Shown here: in pieces, positions 44,132 through 53,600 of the stretch
Layout: each line of letters opens with the position of its first letter
Numbering within the stretch: the first letter of the stretch is position 1
Assembly (NCBI RefSeq): GCF_022760175.1
Contig: NZ_CP094326.1
Span: forward strand, 2,840,804-2,904,803
Length of the DNA stretch: 64,000 bases
Reading direction: 5' to 3'
Origin: Zhouia spongiae
Lineage (GTDB): Bacteria > Bacteroidota > Bacteroidia > Flavobacteriales > Flavobacteriaceae
The notes under the pieces: model-generated
Databases searched by the model: none
Seen by the model: only the letters and a program-made list of their open reading frames with translations
Told to the model about the DNA's origin: nothing
Position numbers and translations under genes: made by a program

Positions 44132-45745
44132 ATGAAACGAGCATTAAAAAAAAATAAACGTATGAAAAACAAATATATAAAGTTAATAGCACTTTTTTTG
44201 GGTGTTCAGACGGGCGTAGTTTCGTGCTCAGACGATTTTACGGATTTAGACCCCCAGGGAAGTACCTCTTATGAGAATTTCTGGAAAACAGAACAAGATG
44301 CTACAGAGGCAACCAACAGCTTGTATTTTTACATGAAAGACGAGGATATGTTCTCCAGAGGTTTCTTTTGGTATATCAATGCTTCAGATGATATGGTTAC
44401 CGGACGATTGAACGCTACTGCCGATAACATTAAAAGTTTTAACCTCACAGGTGATGAAGGATATACATATTGGATGTATCCGCAGAGCTATAAGATAATA
44501 AGGAGGGCCAATGATGTGCTTAAGAATGTTCCGGAAATGGATATTAACGGGGAATTGAAAAACAGAATCTTAGGGGAGGCCTATTTTATGAGGGCTTTCC
44601 ATTATTTCTGGTTGGCACATACCTATGGAGATGATGGACAGAATGGGGGAGTGCCGATAGTTACCGAAGAAAACATGGATGATGAAGCCGGCAGCTATCA
44701 ACGCCCCGCAAGTGTTGTAGAAAACTATCAGCAGATTGTCGATGACCTGAAAAAAGCAGCAGCGCTGTTACCGCTTTTTACTGAATATGCAGAAGGAGAT
44801 TATGGGAGAGCCCATAAAGATGCGGCCCTGGCGTATATAGCAAAAACGTATTTGTACTGGGCCCAGTATGATGCATCTAAATATGCCGATGCTGTTACAT
44901 ACTGCGATGCAGTTACCAATTCAGGATCCGGTCGAGCACTGATAGATACCGGCCATCCGGAAGAAGATTTTCGCCTGTTGCACAGTCACCTGAATAATTG
45001 GACCAGTGAATATATTTGGTCGGTTGACTCTGGAGTTGAAGGAGGAAGTAAGTTGCCCGGGGTTATGTTGGAAAATAAAGGCTGGGGGTTGTATAACGGT
45101 TGGGGGTATTATACCCCAACGGAAAGCCTCTATGAAGAGTTTGAGGAAAACGATCAGAGGAGAGAAGTAACCATTTTAAAATTTGGAGATGAATTCCAGT
45201 TTTTTGGAGAAAACAGACGATACCAGTCAGAAAATTCACTTTCCGGATTTCAATTTAATAAGTATATGTATGAATACCGGTTCGAAAACCCGATAGGAAC
45301 TTATATCAACTCTAATGGTAATGATCCTTCAACTATTTATAATGTCCCTATTCTACGTTATGCTGAAATACTGCTTATTAAAGCCGAAGCATTAATAATG
45401 CAGGGAAAAAATGGAGATGCCCCACTAAATATGGTAAGGAAAAGAGCCGGGTTAGGACCGGTGGTCAATGCTACCATGGAAGACCTTAAGCATGAAAGAC
45501 GTGTGGAGTTCGCAGGTGAATTTGCCAACAGGCATTACGACCTGGTGCGTTGGGGAGATGCCGCCGAGGTGTATAGTAAACCCTTATATGGAAGGATACA
45601 TACTGACAGGTCAGACCCTGATTCGGCATATACCCTGGAAGTAGTCTGGCCTGCAAGAAGTTTTGATCCTGCTTATATGCATGTATGGCCGATACCGAAC
45701 GAGGCTATTATCTCTTCGGGGATCGAGCAAAATACAGGTTGGTAA
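44132..45745 (+). CDS. SusD/RagB family surface lipoprotein
   Basis: A 537-residue lipoprotein; the ATG at 44162 (MKNKYIKLIALFLGVQTGVV) is the likelier start, placing the lipobox VVSC at Cys22. The SusD pattern is clear: RILGEAYFMRAFHYFWLAHT, YAEILLIKAEALIMQGKNG, MVRKRAGLGPV, KHERRVEFAGEFANRHYDLV, and a C-terminus IPNEAIISSGIEQNTGW. It captures ligand for the SusC transporter just upstream. A strong terminator 43 bases after its stop separates it from the phosphatase genes, so those may be made from readthrough or from their own promoter. Confidence 0.92.
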   Translation: MKRALKKNKRMKNKYIKLIALFLGVQTGVVSCSDDFTDLDPQGSTSYENFWKTEQDATEATNSLYFYMKDEDMFSRGFFWYINASDDMVTGRLNATADNIKSFNLTGDEGYTYWMYPQSYKIIRRANDVLKNVPEMDINGELKNRILGEAYFMRAFHYFWLAHTYGDDGQNGGVPIVTEENMDDEAGSYQRPASVVENYQQIVDDLKKAAALLPLFTEYAEGDYGRAHKDAALAYIAKTYLYWAQYDASKYADAVTYCDAVTNSGSGRALIDTGHPEEDFRLLHSHLNNWTSEYIWSVDSGVEGGSKLPGVMLENKGWGLYNGWGYYTPTESLYEEFEENDQRREVTILKFGDEFQFFGENRRYQSENSLSGFQFNKYMYEYRFENPIGTYINSNGNDPSTIYNVPILRYAEILLIKAEALIMQGKNGDAPLNMVRKRAGLGPVVNATMEDLKHERRVEFAGEFANRHYDLVRWGDAAEVYSKPLYGRIHTDRSDPDSAYTLEVVWPARSFDPAYMHVWPIPNEAIISSGIEQNTGW

Positions 45746-45787
45746 TTTTAGTTAGTTGTTTTTATTTGATTTAATGTTTAACAGTTA

Positions 45788-45814
45788 AAGATGCCGCTTT
45801 GACGGCATCTTTTT
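45788..45814 (+). terminator. Factor-independent terminator after susD
   Basis: AGATGCCG-CTTTGA-CGGCATCT followed by TTTT: an eight-base perfect stem and a T-run between the SusD gene and the GDPD-phosphatase gene. Confidence 0.85.
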
Positions 45815-45830
45815 CATTGATAAATCTGAA

Positions 45831-47633
45831 ATGAAATTTATTCAAAATATATTTTTCTTTATTGTTTTAGGCCTGGGAGTCCTACAGGCACAGTCACCGG
45901 AAATAACCTGTAAGGTTCATTCTCATAATGATTATGAACAACCTGTTCCGTTCTGGAAAGCATATGCAGCAGGTGTTCATTCTATTGAAATAGATGTTAT
46001 TAATAAAAATGATACCCTTTTTGTAGCCCATGAAGCTGCTACCATTGTAAATAAACACACGATAGAAACCCTATATTTAAGACCTTTACGTACAGCTTTA
46101 AAGAACGGTATTACAGTAAATCATCCCTTACAGTTTTTAATAGATATAAAAACTGAAGCCTACAGTACTCTGGATCACCTGGTAAAGATATTGGGCAATT
46201 ATCCGGATCTTACAGAAAATAAAAAGATTCGGTTTGTAATCTCCGGTGGTAAGCCAAAAGCTGGAGACTATACCAAATACCCCGATTTTATATGGTTTGA
46301 CCATCAGGAGTTAACCGGACTCTCTGACCGGAATTCATGGAATAAGGTAGCACTTGTAAGTGTAGATTATAAAGATTATTCCGTTTGGAATGGAAAAGGA
46401 AGAATGACAGCCGGTGATCTTGAACGTGTGAAGAATGTAATTCAGACAGCCCATAGTTTAAATAAACCTTTTCGTTTCTGGGGAGCACCTGATTCTAAAT
46501 CGGCATGGAAAGCATTCACAGGCTTAGGAGTAGATTTTATAAATACAGACAAACCATTTGAAGCCACCAGGTATCTTAATAGTTTATCGAAGAGGATCGG
46601 TTTTAACCCGAAGGTATCGGAGATTTACAAACCTCAATTTGTACACGACAAGAAGAACCATAAGGTTAAAAATATAATTTTGCTAATAGGAGACGGTAAT
46701 GGTCTGTCTCAGATTTCAGCTGCTGCCCTGGCAAATGGAGGAAATTTAACCCTGACACAATTAAAGAGTATAGGATTCCTGAAAACGCAGTCGGCCGACG
46801 ACTTTACTACAGATTCTGCCGCAGGGGGAACAGCAATTGCAACGGGCGTTAAAACATACAATCGGGCTATAGGCGTAGCACCCGATGGTAAACCGGTGAA
46901 GAACATAAGCGAGATATTGATAGAACAAGGTTTTAAGGTGGGTTTGATCACTACCGATGAAATTACAGGAGCAACACCATCTGCTTTTTATGCGCACCAG
47001 AAAGATAGGTCGCATACACAAAAAATAGCGTCGGACCTTGTAAAAAGTGATATATCGTTATTTATTGGAGGGGGAGCCAAATATTTTTCAGGTGTAAAAG
47101 AAATGCCGTTTAGCCTTAAAAACTCAATGGCAAACATAACAGCCGAAGACGATAGAGTAGGCGTTCTCGTAGCTGAAGGTGGTTTACCGGGAGTAAAAGA
47201 AGGAAGAGGAAACTTTTTAGCCGAGGCAACCCAACGCGGATTATCCTTTCTAAAGAGTAAAAAGAATCCGTTTTTGCTAATGGTAGAAGGATCGCATATT
47301 GACAGTTATGGACATTTTAACGATACCGATGGTATCATAGCCGAAGGAATCGATTTCGATAAAGCCGTAGCACAAGCAATAAAATTCGCAGATGCAGATA
47401 AAAACACGCTGGTAATCGTTACAGCAGACCATGAAACTTCCGGATTCTCAATCCCTCAGGGAGATGTACATACCGGAGCCATAGAAGGCGATTTTACAAC
47501 TCACGATCACACAGGAGCCATGGTTCCGTTATTCGCATATGGCCCGCAGTCTGATAAACTACAGGGAGTTTATGAAAACAGTGAGTTATTAGGTAAAATT
47601 CTTGAAATCTTAAAAATGAAGACGAATGAATAG
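45831..47633 (+). CDS. Fusion of a glycerophosphodiesterase-like domain and an alkaline phosphatase
   Basis: A 600-residue exported enzyme with signal peptide 1-20. Residues 24-255 resemble GDPD/PI-PLC-like TIM barrels: KVHSHNDYEQPVPFWKAY, SIEIDVINKNDTLFVAHE and a late FINTDKP. Residues about 275-598 are an alkaline phosphatase with the metal Asp288 in LLIGDGNG, the nucleophile Ser329 in TDSAAGGTAIATG, and metal residues in TADHETSGF and HTG...THDHTGAMVPLF. Together these could split a phosphodiester and then release phosphate from the product. It overlaps the next gene by eight bases. Confidence 0.88.
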   Translation: MKFIQNIFFFIVLGLGVLQAQSPEITCKVHSHNDYEQPVPFWKAYAAGVHSIEIDVINKNDTLFVAHEAATIVNKHTIETLYLRPLRTALKNGITVNHPLQFLIDIKTEAYSTLDHLVKILGNYPDLTENKKIRFVISGGKPKAGDYTKYPDFIWFDHQELTGLSDRNSWNKVALVSVDYKDYSVWNGKGRMTAGDLERVKNVIQTAHSLNKPFRFWGAPDSKSAWKAFTGLGVDFINTDKPFEATRYLNSLSKRIGFNPKVSEIYKPQFVHDKKNHKVKNIILLIGDGNGLSQISAAALANGGNLTLTQLKSIGFLKTQSADDFTTDSAAGGTAIATGVKTYNRAIGVAPDGKPVKNISEILIEQGFKVGLITTDEITGATPSAFYAHQKDRSHTQKIASDLVKSDISLFIGGGAKYFSGVKEMPFSLKNSMANITAEDDRVGVLVAEGGLPGVKEGRGNFLAEATQRGLSFLKSKKNPFLLMVEGSHIDSYGHFNDTDGIIAEGIDFDKAVAQAIKFADADKNTLVIVTADHETSGFSIPQGDVHTGAIEGDFTTHDHTGAMVPLFAYGPQSDKLQGVYENSELLGKILEILKMKTNE

Positions 47634-49134
47634 ATCAGGGTATCTTTTTGGTTTGTTTGTGATTGTTGCCCATATGGTGGTCGGGCAATCGTATAAGATA
47701 TCCGGAAGGGTATACCACGACGAAAACCGGAATGGCAGTTTTGAAGAAGGAGAAAAACTTCTTGGAGGTGTTTTTATAAGTAACGGGAGAGACATCGTTT
47801 CAACAGACACAGACGGAGTTTATAAAATTAAGCCGTTAAAGAATAATCCGATATTTATTATAAAACCAAAAGGTTATATTTCACCGCGTACCCCGCAAAA
47901 CAATCTTAAGTTTTATCATTTATATCAGGAGCTGAATAAAAACAGGCAGTTTGATTTTCCTTTGTATGAGAATAAAGAAAAAGATACTGTGCATGTAGCA
48001 TTGCTGGGAGACCCCCAGGCAGATGTAATCGATGATATTCATCACGTCAATAAATTAGTCACCGAGGAGCTGGCCAAAAGCCGCCCCGACATCATCGTTC
48101 CGCTGGGGGATCTTTCCTTTGATAACCTTCGTATTTTTAAACCGCTTTCTGAAACTCTGGGATTGGTAGATGTACCTGTTTATTACGTTATAGGAAATCA
48201 CGACCTGAATTTTGGAGAAAAGGAGTTTTCTGACCGGGATAAGACTTTTGAAGCCTCTTTCGGCCCCTCATACTATGCTTTTGAATTCGGTAATAACCTG
48301 TTTTTAGTACTCAATAACAATTTTCCGGTGAATGACCGCGAATACATCGGTAAATTTGATACAGATCAATTAACATTTGTAGCCGGAGTTGCCGATAAAT
48401 TAGGCCCCCGGTATAAAGGAGTGAAAGTTTTCAGTCATATTCCGCTCGAATACACCCAAAATAAAGAAGCCCTTATAGAGTTGATCACTCCATTTGAGAA
48501 GGTGCTGGTCGTAACCGGGCATACACATACGCAGTACCATCATTACTTTGAAAGAAAAGATCAAGCAGCTATTCATCAGCTTGTAGGAGGAGCTGTATGC
48601 GGAGCATGGTGGCAAGGTGCACATGATATCGATGGAGTTCCTTTTGCCATGATGCATGATGGTACTCCAAAAGGTTACTGGCGTTTAAAAACAAACGATG
48701 ATACCTATAAACTTCGTTATAAAGTTTCGGGAGCCCCAAAGGAAAAGCAAATGAATATATGGGTGCCGGAACATAAAGAATGGGATAAGGAAATGAATGT
48801 TTTAAATGAACCATATATCTATGCAAATGTTTTTGCAGCCGATAGTAAAACAGACGTTCAGTTGTCTTTTGATGGCAAAACCTGGCACCGTATGGAGCAT
48901 TACCCCGGAGTATCTCCCGAACTAAAGCGTTTTTATCTGCTTCAGGAGCTGGGGAGATATAACGGACAAAAGCTGTCCAAAGCCCCGAAGCCTGTTACCA
49001 AAAGTAAGCATTTATGGAGATTTAAAATTTCCGACCGGCTTAAAGCAGGTACCTATTTAATAAAAGTCAGGGCAGACAATACCTTTCTTGACCTCCACGA
49101 AGAAGAAGTGCGTGTTTTCAGAAAAGAAAAATAA
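47626..49134 (+). CDS. Calcineurin-like metallophosphoesterase with N- and C-terminal accessory domains
   Basis: A 502-residue exported enzyme: signal peptide (1-20), an N-terminal beta-sandwich (about 23-100, GRVYHDENRNGSFEEGEKLL), a calcineurin-like catalytic domain and a C-terminal domain (about 350-500). Metal-site motifs are all present: GDPQAD with Asp129, PLGDLSFD, GNHDLNF, FSHIPLEY and GHTHTQYHH. This is the MetallophosN-Metallophos-MetallophosC arrangement found in Bacteroidota surface loci. Its ATG lies eight bases inside the upstream gene, so the two enzymes are co-translated and probably act on related phosphoesters. Confidence 0.88.
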   Translation: MNRSGYLFGLFVIVAHMVVGQSYKISGRVYHDENRNGSFEEGEKLLGGVFISNGRDIVSTDTDGVYKIKPLKNNPIFIIKPKGYISPRTPQNNLKFYHLYQELNKNRQFDFPLYENKEKDTVHVALLGDPQADVIDDIHHVNKLVTEELAKSRPDIIVPLGDLSFDNLRIFKPLSETLGLVDVPVYYVIGNHDLNFGEKEFSDRDKTFEASFGPSYYAFEFGNNLFLVLNNNFPVNDREYIGKFDTDQLTFVAGVADKLGPRYKGVKVFSHIPLEYTQNKEALIELITPFEKVLVVTGHTHTQYHHYFERKDQAAIHQLVGGAVCGAWWQGAHDIDGVPFAMMHDGTPKGYWRLKTNDDTYKLRYKVSGAPKEKQMNIWVPEHKEWDKEMNVLNEPYIYANVFAADSKTDVQLSFDGKTWHRMEHYPGVSPELKRFYLLQELGRYNGQKLSKAPKPVTKSKHLWRFKISDRLKAGTYLIKVRADNTFLDLHEEEVRVFRKEK

Positions 49135-49194
49135 GAAACATAAAAGATTATATACAGGCCACAGGTGCATCACCTCCTAAGTCATTCCTTTCCC

Positions 49195-49245
49195 TCTTTG
49201 TGAAGCTACGGCGATGGAGCGGCTGTGGCAATGCTCTCGATTATT
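49195..49245. repeat. Short repeat related to the K1/K2 family
   Basis: CTTTGTGAAGCTACGGCGA, GGAGCGGCTGTGGCAAT and GCTCTCGATTATT resemble the opening of K1 and K2 with different stem sequences. It lies directly ahead of the terminator after the metallophosphoesterase gene. Confidence 0.45.
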
Positions 49246-49292
49246 AAGTAAACTACCTCGTGGGCTTGCCCCGAGGTAGTTTACTTTTTTTT
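49246..49292 (+). terminator. Strong terminator after the metallophosphoesterase gene
   Basis: AGTAAACTACCTCG and CGAGGTAGTTTACT form a 14-base perfect stem around a short GC-rich loop, followed by a run of eight T. The T-run also forms part of the 3' stem of the inverted structured repeat H beside it. Confidence 0.85.
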
Positions 49293-49453
49293 CATTGATA
49301 AAAAAGTAACAAAAAAAATCTAGCCTTAGCTGTTCGGCCATCCGCTAGTATTTCGAACACTAAATTATCTGAACTCGGCACTTTGCCTCAAACAGCAGAT
49401 AATTTTACGTGTTCTGCTAAAAGCGAGTCCCAGCCTGCCACAGCCTAGGGCAG
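49282..49453 (-). repeat. Structured repeat copy H (inverted orientation)
   Basis: Read on the minus strand it has the same conserved blocks as copy G: CCTGCCCTAGGCTGTGGCAG, the core GCTGTTTGAG-GGCA-AAG-TGCC-GAGTT (49396 to 49372), GCCGAACAGCTAAGGCTAG and a 3' stem GTTACTTTTTT / AAAAAAAAGTAAAC. The stems AAATTATCT / AGATAATTT, AACAC / GTGTT and GGCA / TGCC differ from copy G yet pair. Confidence 0.65.
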
Positions 49454-49602
49454 GTGTTTTTTAATAGATATGATTCTAGAATTGAGAAGATAGATAAAAG
49501 GTAAAAGACAAGTATGAATACTAACGATTCCTTTTATAGAGACTGCCATACTTCGACTGCCGCTCAATACAGGCTAGGCTTTTGCAAAGCTCATAGTGAA
49601 CC

Positions 49603-49650
49603 ACAACTCGATAACATCATAACAAGATAACAGGATAACAACTAAAATCA
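49603..49650. repeat. Degenerate octamer array
   Basis: AACTCGATAACATCATAACAAG-type units lie between repeat H and repeat J. A GTCGAAG-type palindrome on the other strand (near 49,555) and nothing coding is seen around it. Confidence 0.5.
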
Positions 49651-49720
49651 ATAAATACTTCTGAAACAAGTTTAAAGCGTGAAATAAAAAACGTTAGTTC
49701 AAAATTTCCACATATAAAAC

Positions 49721-49980
49721 CCCGCCCTCCGTAATTTCATCGGGGCTCCATAGCTGAAATCTACGTAAAGAACAAAAAGCTGTTTAAGCTCCGATGGTAA
49801 ACGGAGTGAGTTCTTTTTGTTTAGTAGATGAAGCGTAATGGGGTGATAGAAATTAATGCAGGCTTGATTCTTTGGTTTAGTTTATCCTGAACGACAGTCG
49901 GGGTTTTGCATCAAGAACTGCGAAGCATATCATGAGTCCCTTATCAAACAATAGAGGTCTCACGAATAAAATGAACATAA
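49721..49980. repeat. Structured repeat copy J with hybrid 3' module
   Basis: CCCCG / CGGGG hairpin, then outer stem AACAAAAAG / CTTTTTGTT around the core GCTGTTTAAG-CTCCG-loop-CGGAG-TGAGTT (49779-49812), then the hybrid 3' module with CCTGAACGACAGTCG and ATCAAGAACTGCG. It is a further paralogue with its own pairing stems. Confidence 0.6.
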
Positions 49981-50220
49981 AACACCATCACATCATAACT
50001 CGATTACAATGTAACACTATAACTAGGCAATATAAAAGACTGTTTGTTAAAGCAATAGCTGAGCGGGTAAATCATATTCCGACCTCGCCATAGGCTATTG
50101 CCGACTGCCAACTGCTTCACACCGTAACTCAATCACAACCTAACATCATAACTCGATAACTAGATAACTCGATAACACCATCTCTTGATAACACCATCAC
50201 TTGATAACCCCATCACCAAT
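49981..50220. repeat. Octamer and decamer arrays before the adhesin gene
   Basis: Octamer-like runs (49,981-50,030 and 50,116-50,215) flank a TATAAAAGACTGTTTGTT leader fragment and a GCCGACTGCCAACTGCTTC decamer run. The remaining 50,221-50,623 is plain AT-rich sequence that must hold the adhesin promoter; I see no gene. Confidence 0.55.
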
Positions 50221-50623
50221 TGATATCCGGCAAATTATACAAATCCATTACTATATAACTGTTCTCTGCATTTAGATCTTTTCTTAACTTACCTCTCACT
50301 AAGTACCCCTGCGTAAAATCTGCATCGATTACTTACTGTATGGGCCGTTAGTTTAAAGTATCTTGCACCCGGTACAATTAAACAAATTATGATTAGCTAA
50401 CATTCTTATTTGAAGGAATATATCAGCGATACAACTTAACCCGGATCCCCATCTAACAAAAAGACATTGACCTGCGAAACTATTTAGATAAATTATACCT
50501 AAACCAATGGGAACATACATTACCATTTTATCTATCGCGAGGGAATATAAAGTTCTTGATCCCTCTTTTTCTTTTCTAATACTTCAGATGAATTATTTAA
50601 ACGACATTAAACCTTAATTATTT

Positions 50624-53600
50624 ATGAAACAGCTTTACTTATCTAAACTCTTATTATCCAAATTCCTGCTGCTTTTTTGTTTTTTGATAAGCAGGCATGG
50701 ATGGACACAAACTACTTATGACTTTTCAACAGCCCCTCATATCACCGGTAGTACAAGTAGTAATCCATGGAATACAGAAGCCTATATTACAATAAATGGA
50801 ATAGACTTTAAAATGACTACAGGCGGTAATGGATCTTTTGAACATCAGCATTCAGGAGGAAACGGGAACAGTGCCTGTTTGAAAAAAGGATCAGCAGGGG
50901 GAGATAACTTTTCATTACAACGGGTTGACGGGCAACCTTTTAACATACGGGGATTTTGGTTAAAAGAAGAAGGGATAAATAGTTATAATGATATAGAGGG
51001 TATAACGCTTCCTCCCTTTTATATAATAACGTATTACAAATCCGGAGGAGGTACAGAAACATACCAGGATAATACCCCGCTAGGGAGTGGTTATTCAACA
51101 ACTTCTGTTACAAACATAACCACAAATCTTGATGTTACTTCTATAAATATATATTTCCAGGCAAACCTTAATTTTTGGATCGACGATATAAAAATCGGGA
51201 ATTTAGGAGGGAATACGACTCCAACAGCCTCTAATTTTACAGCAGCTAACGGCCCTTATGAAAATTTAACTTACACCTTTTCTACGGCCAATTTTGGATA
51301 TAATGATAATGATGGCGATCCTCTGAACCACTTGTTGATAGAAACATTGCCGGGTGCCGGAACCTTATATGTAGATGCCGATAATGATGATGCCTATGAT
51401 GCCGGCGAGGAAGTAAGTGCCAACGACCAAATCAGCAGAACTAATTTAGATGCCGGAAACTTACAATATATCCAAAACGGGAGTACAAATACCTCATTCC
51501 GGTTTGAAGTGAATGACGGAGCGGTTTATAGTTCGGGAAACTATGTAGCAACTTTAAATGTAAGCCCTGTTCCTAAGGTAACCTTGAGCGTGAGCCCGGG
51601 TTCCAGGGCAGAGAATGTAACAGCTAATTCAACAGTAACCGCAACACTTTCTAATACGTATGGTGCAAATACCACGGTTAGTTTAGGTTTTAGTGGTACC
51701 GCTATGCATTTGATTGATTATACCCGGAGTGCTACTTCGATTGTGATACCTGCCGGAAGCACTTCAAGAACCATGACATTAAAAAATATTCCTGATGTCA
51801 TTTATGAGGGAAATGAAACCGTTCTTATCGATATCATTGCAGTTAGTAACGGAACAGAAAACGGTACCCAGCAGGTTACCTATACGATTATTAATGATGA
51901 TTCCCCACCTAAAGCTACTCTGGAAATTCTGGAAGATTATAATCCAATAACGGACGAAAGTGGCGGACAGGCATATGTTAGAGGTAAAATAGATGCACCT
52001 GCCGGAGTGACGGTCTCTATTCCTTTAGCTTTTTCCGGTACTGCTACCGGAGGCGGAACCGATTACAGTATTACAGGAAGTACGATTACGATAGTCCCGG
52101 GACAGATGATGGATAGCATACGGCTGACATCCCAATTTGATGGTATAGAAGAAGGCGATGAAACGGTGTTCATCGAAATGAACACACCTACGAATGCGGT
52201 TGAAGATGGTACCCAGCAGCTAACCCTTACAATTCAGGATGAGGATGCGGTACCGCCCTCAGGATATAGTGTTTTAATAGACCAGGCTGAAATCGATACA
52301 TCAAATGAGACTGCTGTAAGTTTTACCTTTTCAGGTGCCGAGGTGGGAGCTACGTACGATTATTCTTTTTCCAGTACCGGCGGCGGTACCCATGTAACCG
52401 GTACAGGAACCATAAGCACCGCTACCGACCAGCTAACAGGGATCGACCTAAGCGGATTGGGGGATGGTACTATAACATTGTCTGTTACCTTAACCGATTC
52501 TTTTGGTAATACAGGGGGCGTGGTTACGGATACCCGTACGAAGGATGCTACAGCTCCTTCCGGATATAATGTATCGATAGACCAAAGTCCTGTTAATGAT
52601 AGCAATCAATCGGCAGTCAGCTTTACTTTTTCGGGTGCCGAGGTGGGAGCTACGTACGATTATTCTTTTTCCAGTACCGGCGGCGGTACCCATGTAACCG
52701 GTACAGGAACCATAAGCACCGCTACCGACCAGCTAACAGGGATCGACCTAAGCGGATTGGGGGATGGTACTATAACATTGTCTGTTACCTTAACCGATTC
52801 TTTTGGTAATACAGGGGGCGTGGTTACGGATACCCGTACGAAGGATGCTACAGCTCCTTCCGGATATAATGTATCGATAGACCAAAGTCCTGTTAATGAT
52901 AGCAATCAATCGGCAGTCAGCTTTACTTTTTCGGGTGCCGAGGTGGGAGCTACGTACGATTATTCTTTTTCCAGTACCGGCGGCGGTACCCATGTAACCG
53001 GAACAGGAACCATAAGCACTGCTACCGATCAGCTAACCGGGATTGACCTAAGTGGTCTGGGAGATGGTATCGTTACCTTGTCAGTAAGCTTGACAGATAT
53101 TTTTGATAATACGGGAAGTACAGTAATTGATACAGAAAACAAGGATACTGCAGCACCGTCAGCGTATTCGGTTTCGATAGACCAGAATGGTATAAAAACA
53201 ACCAGTCAATCGGCAGTCAGCTTTACTTTCTCGGGTGCCGAGGTGGGAGCTACATACAATTATTCTTTTTCCAGTACCGGCGGCGGTACCCATGTAACCG
53301 GTACAGGAATCATAAGCACCGCTACCGATCAGATAACCGCGATTGATTTAAGTGGTCTGGGAGATGGTACCATTACCTTATCGGTAATTTTGACAGATAC
53401 TTCAGGAAATAGCGGAAGCGTAGCAACAGATACGGAAATAAAAGATACCACTGCTCCATCAGGATATGCAATAACCATAGACCAAAGTCCTGTTAATGAT
53501 GGGAATCAATCGGCAGTCAGCTTTACTTTTTCGGGTGCCGAGGTGGGAGCTACATATGATTATTCTTTTTCCAGTTCCGGCGGCGGTACCCATGTAACCG

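Noticed and set aside
52360-52905. Identical minus-strand frames of 81 codons in the adhesin gene
   Set aside because: Shadows of the perfect 300-base repeat of the plus-strand gene.
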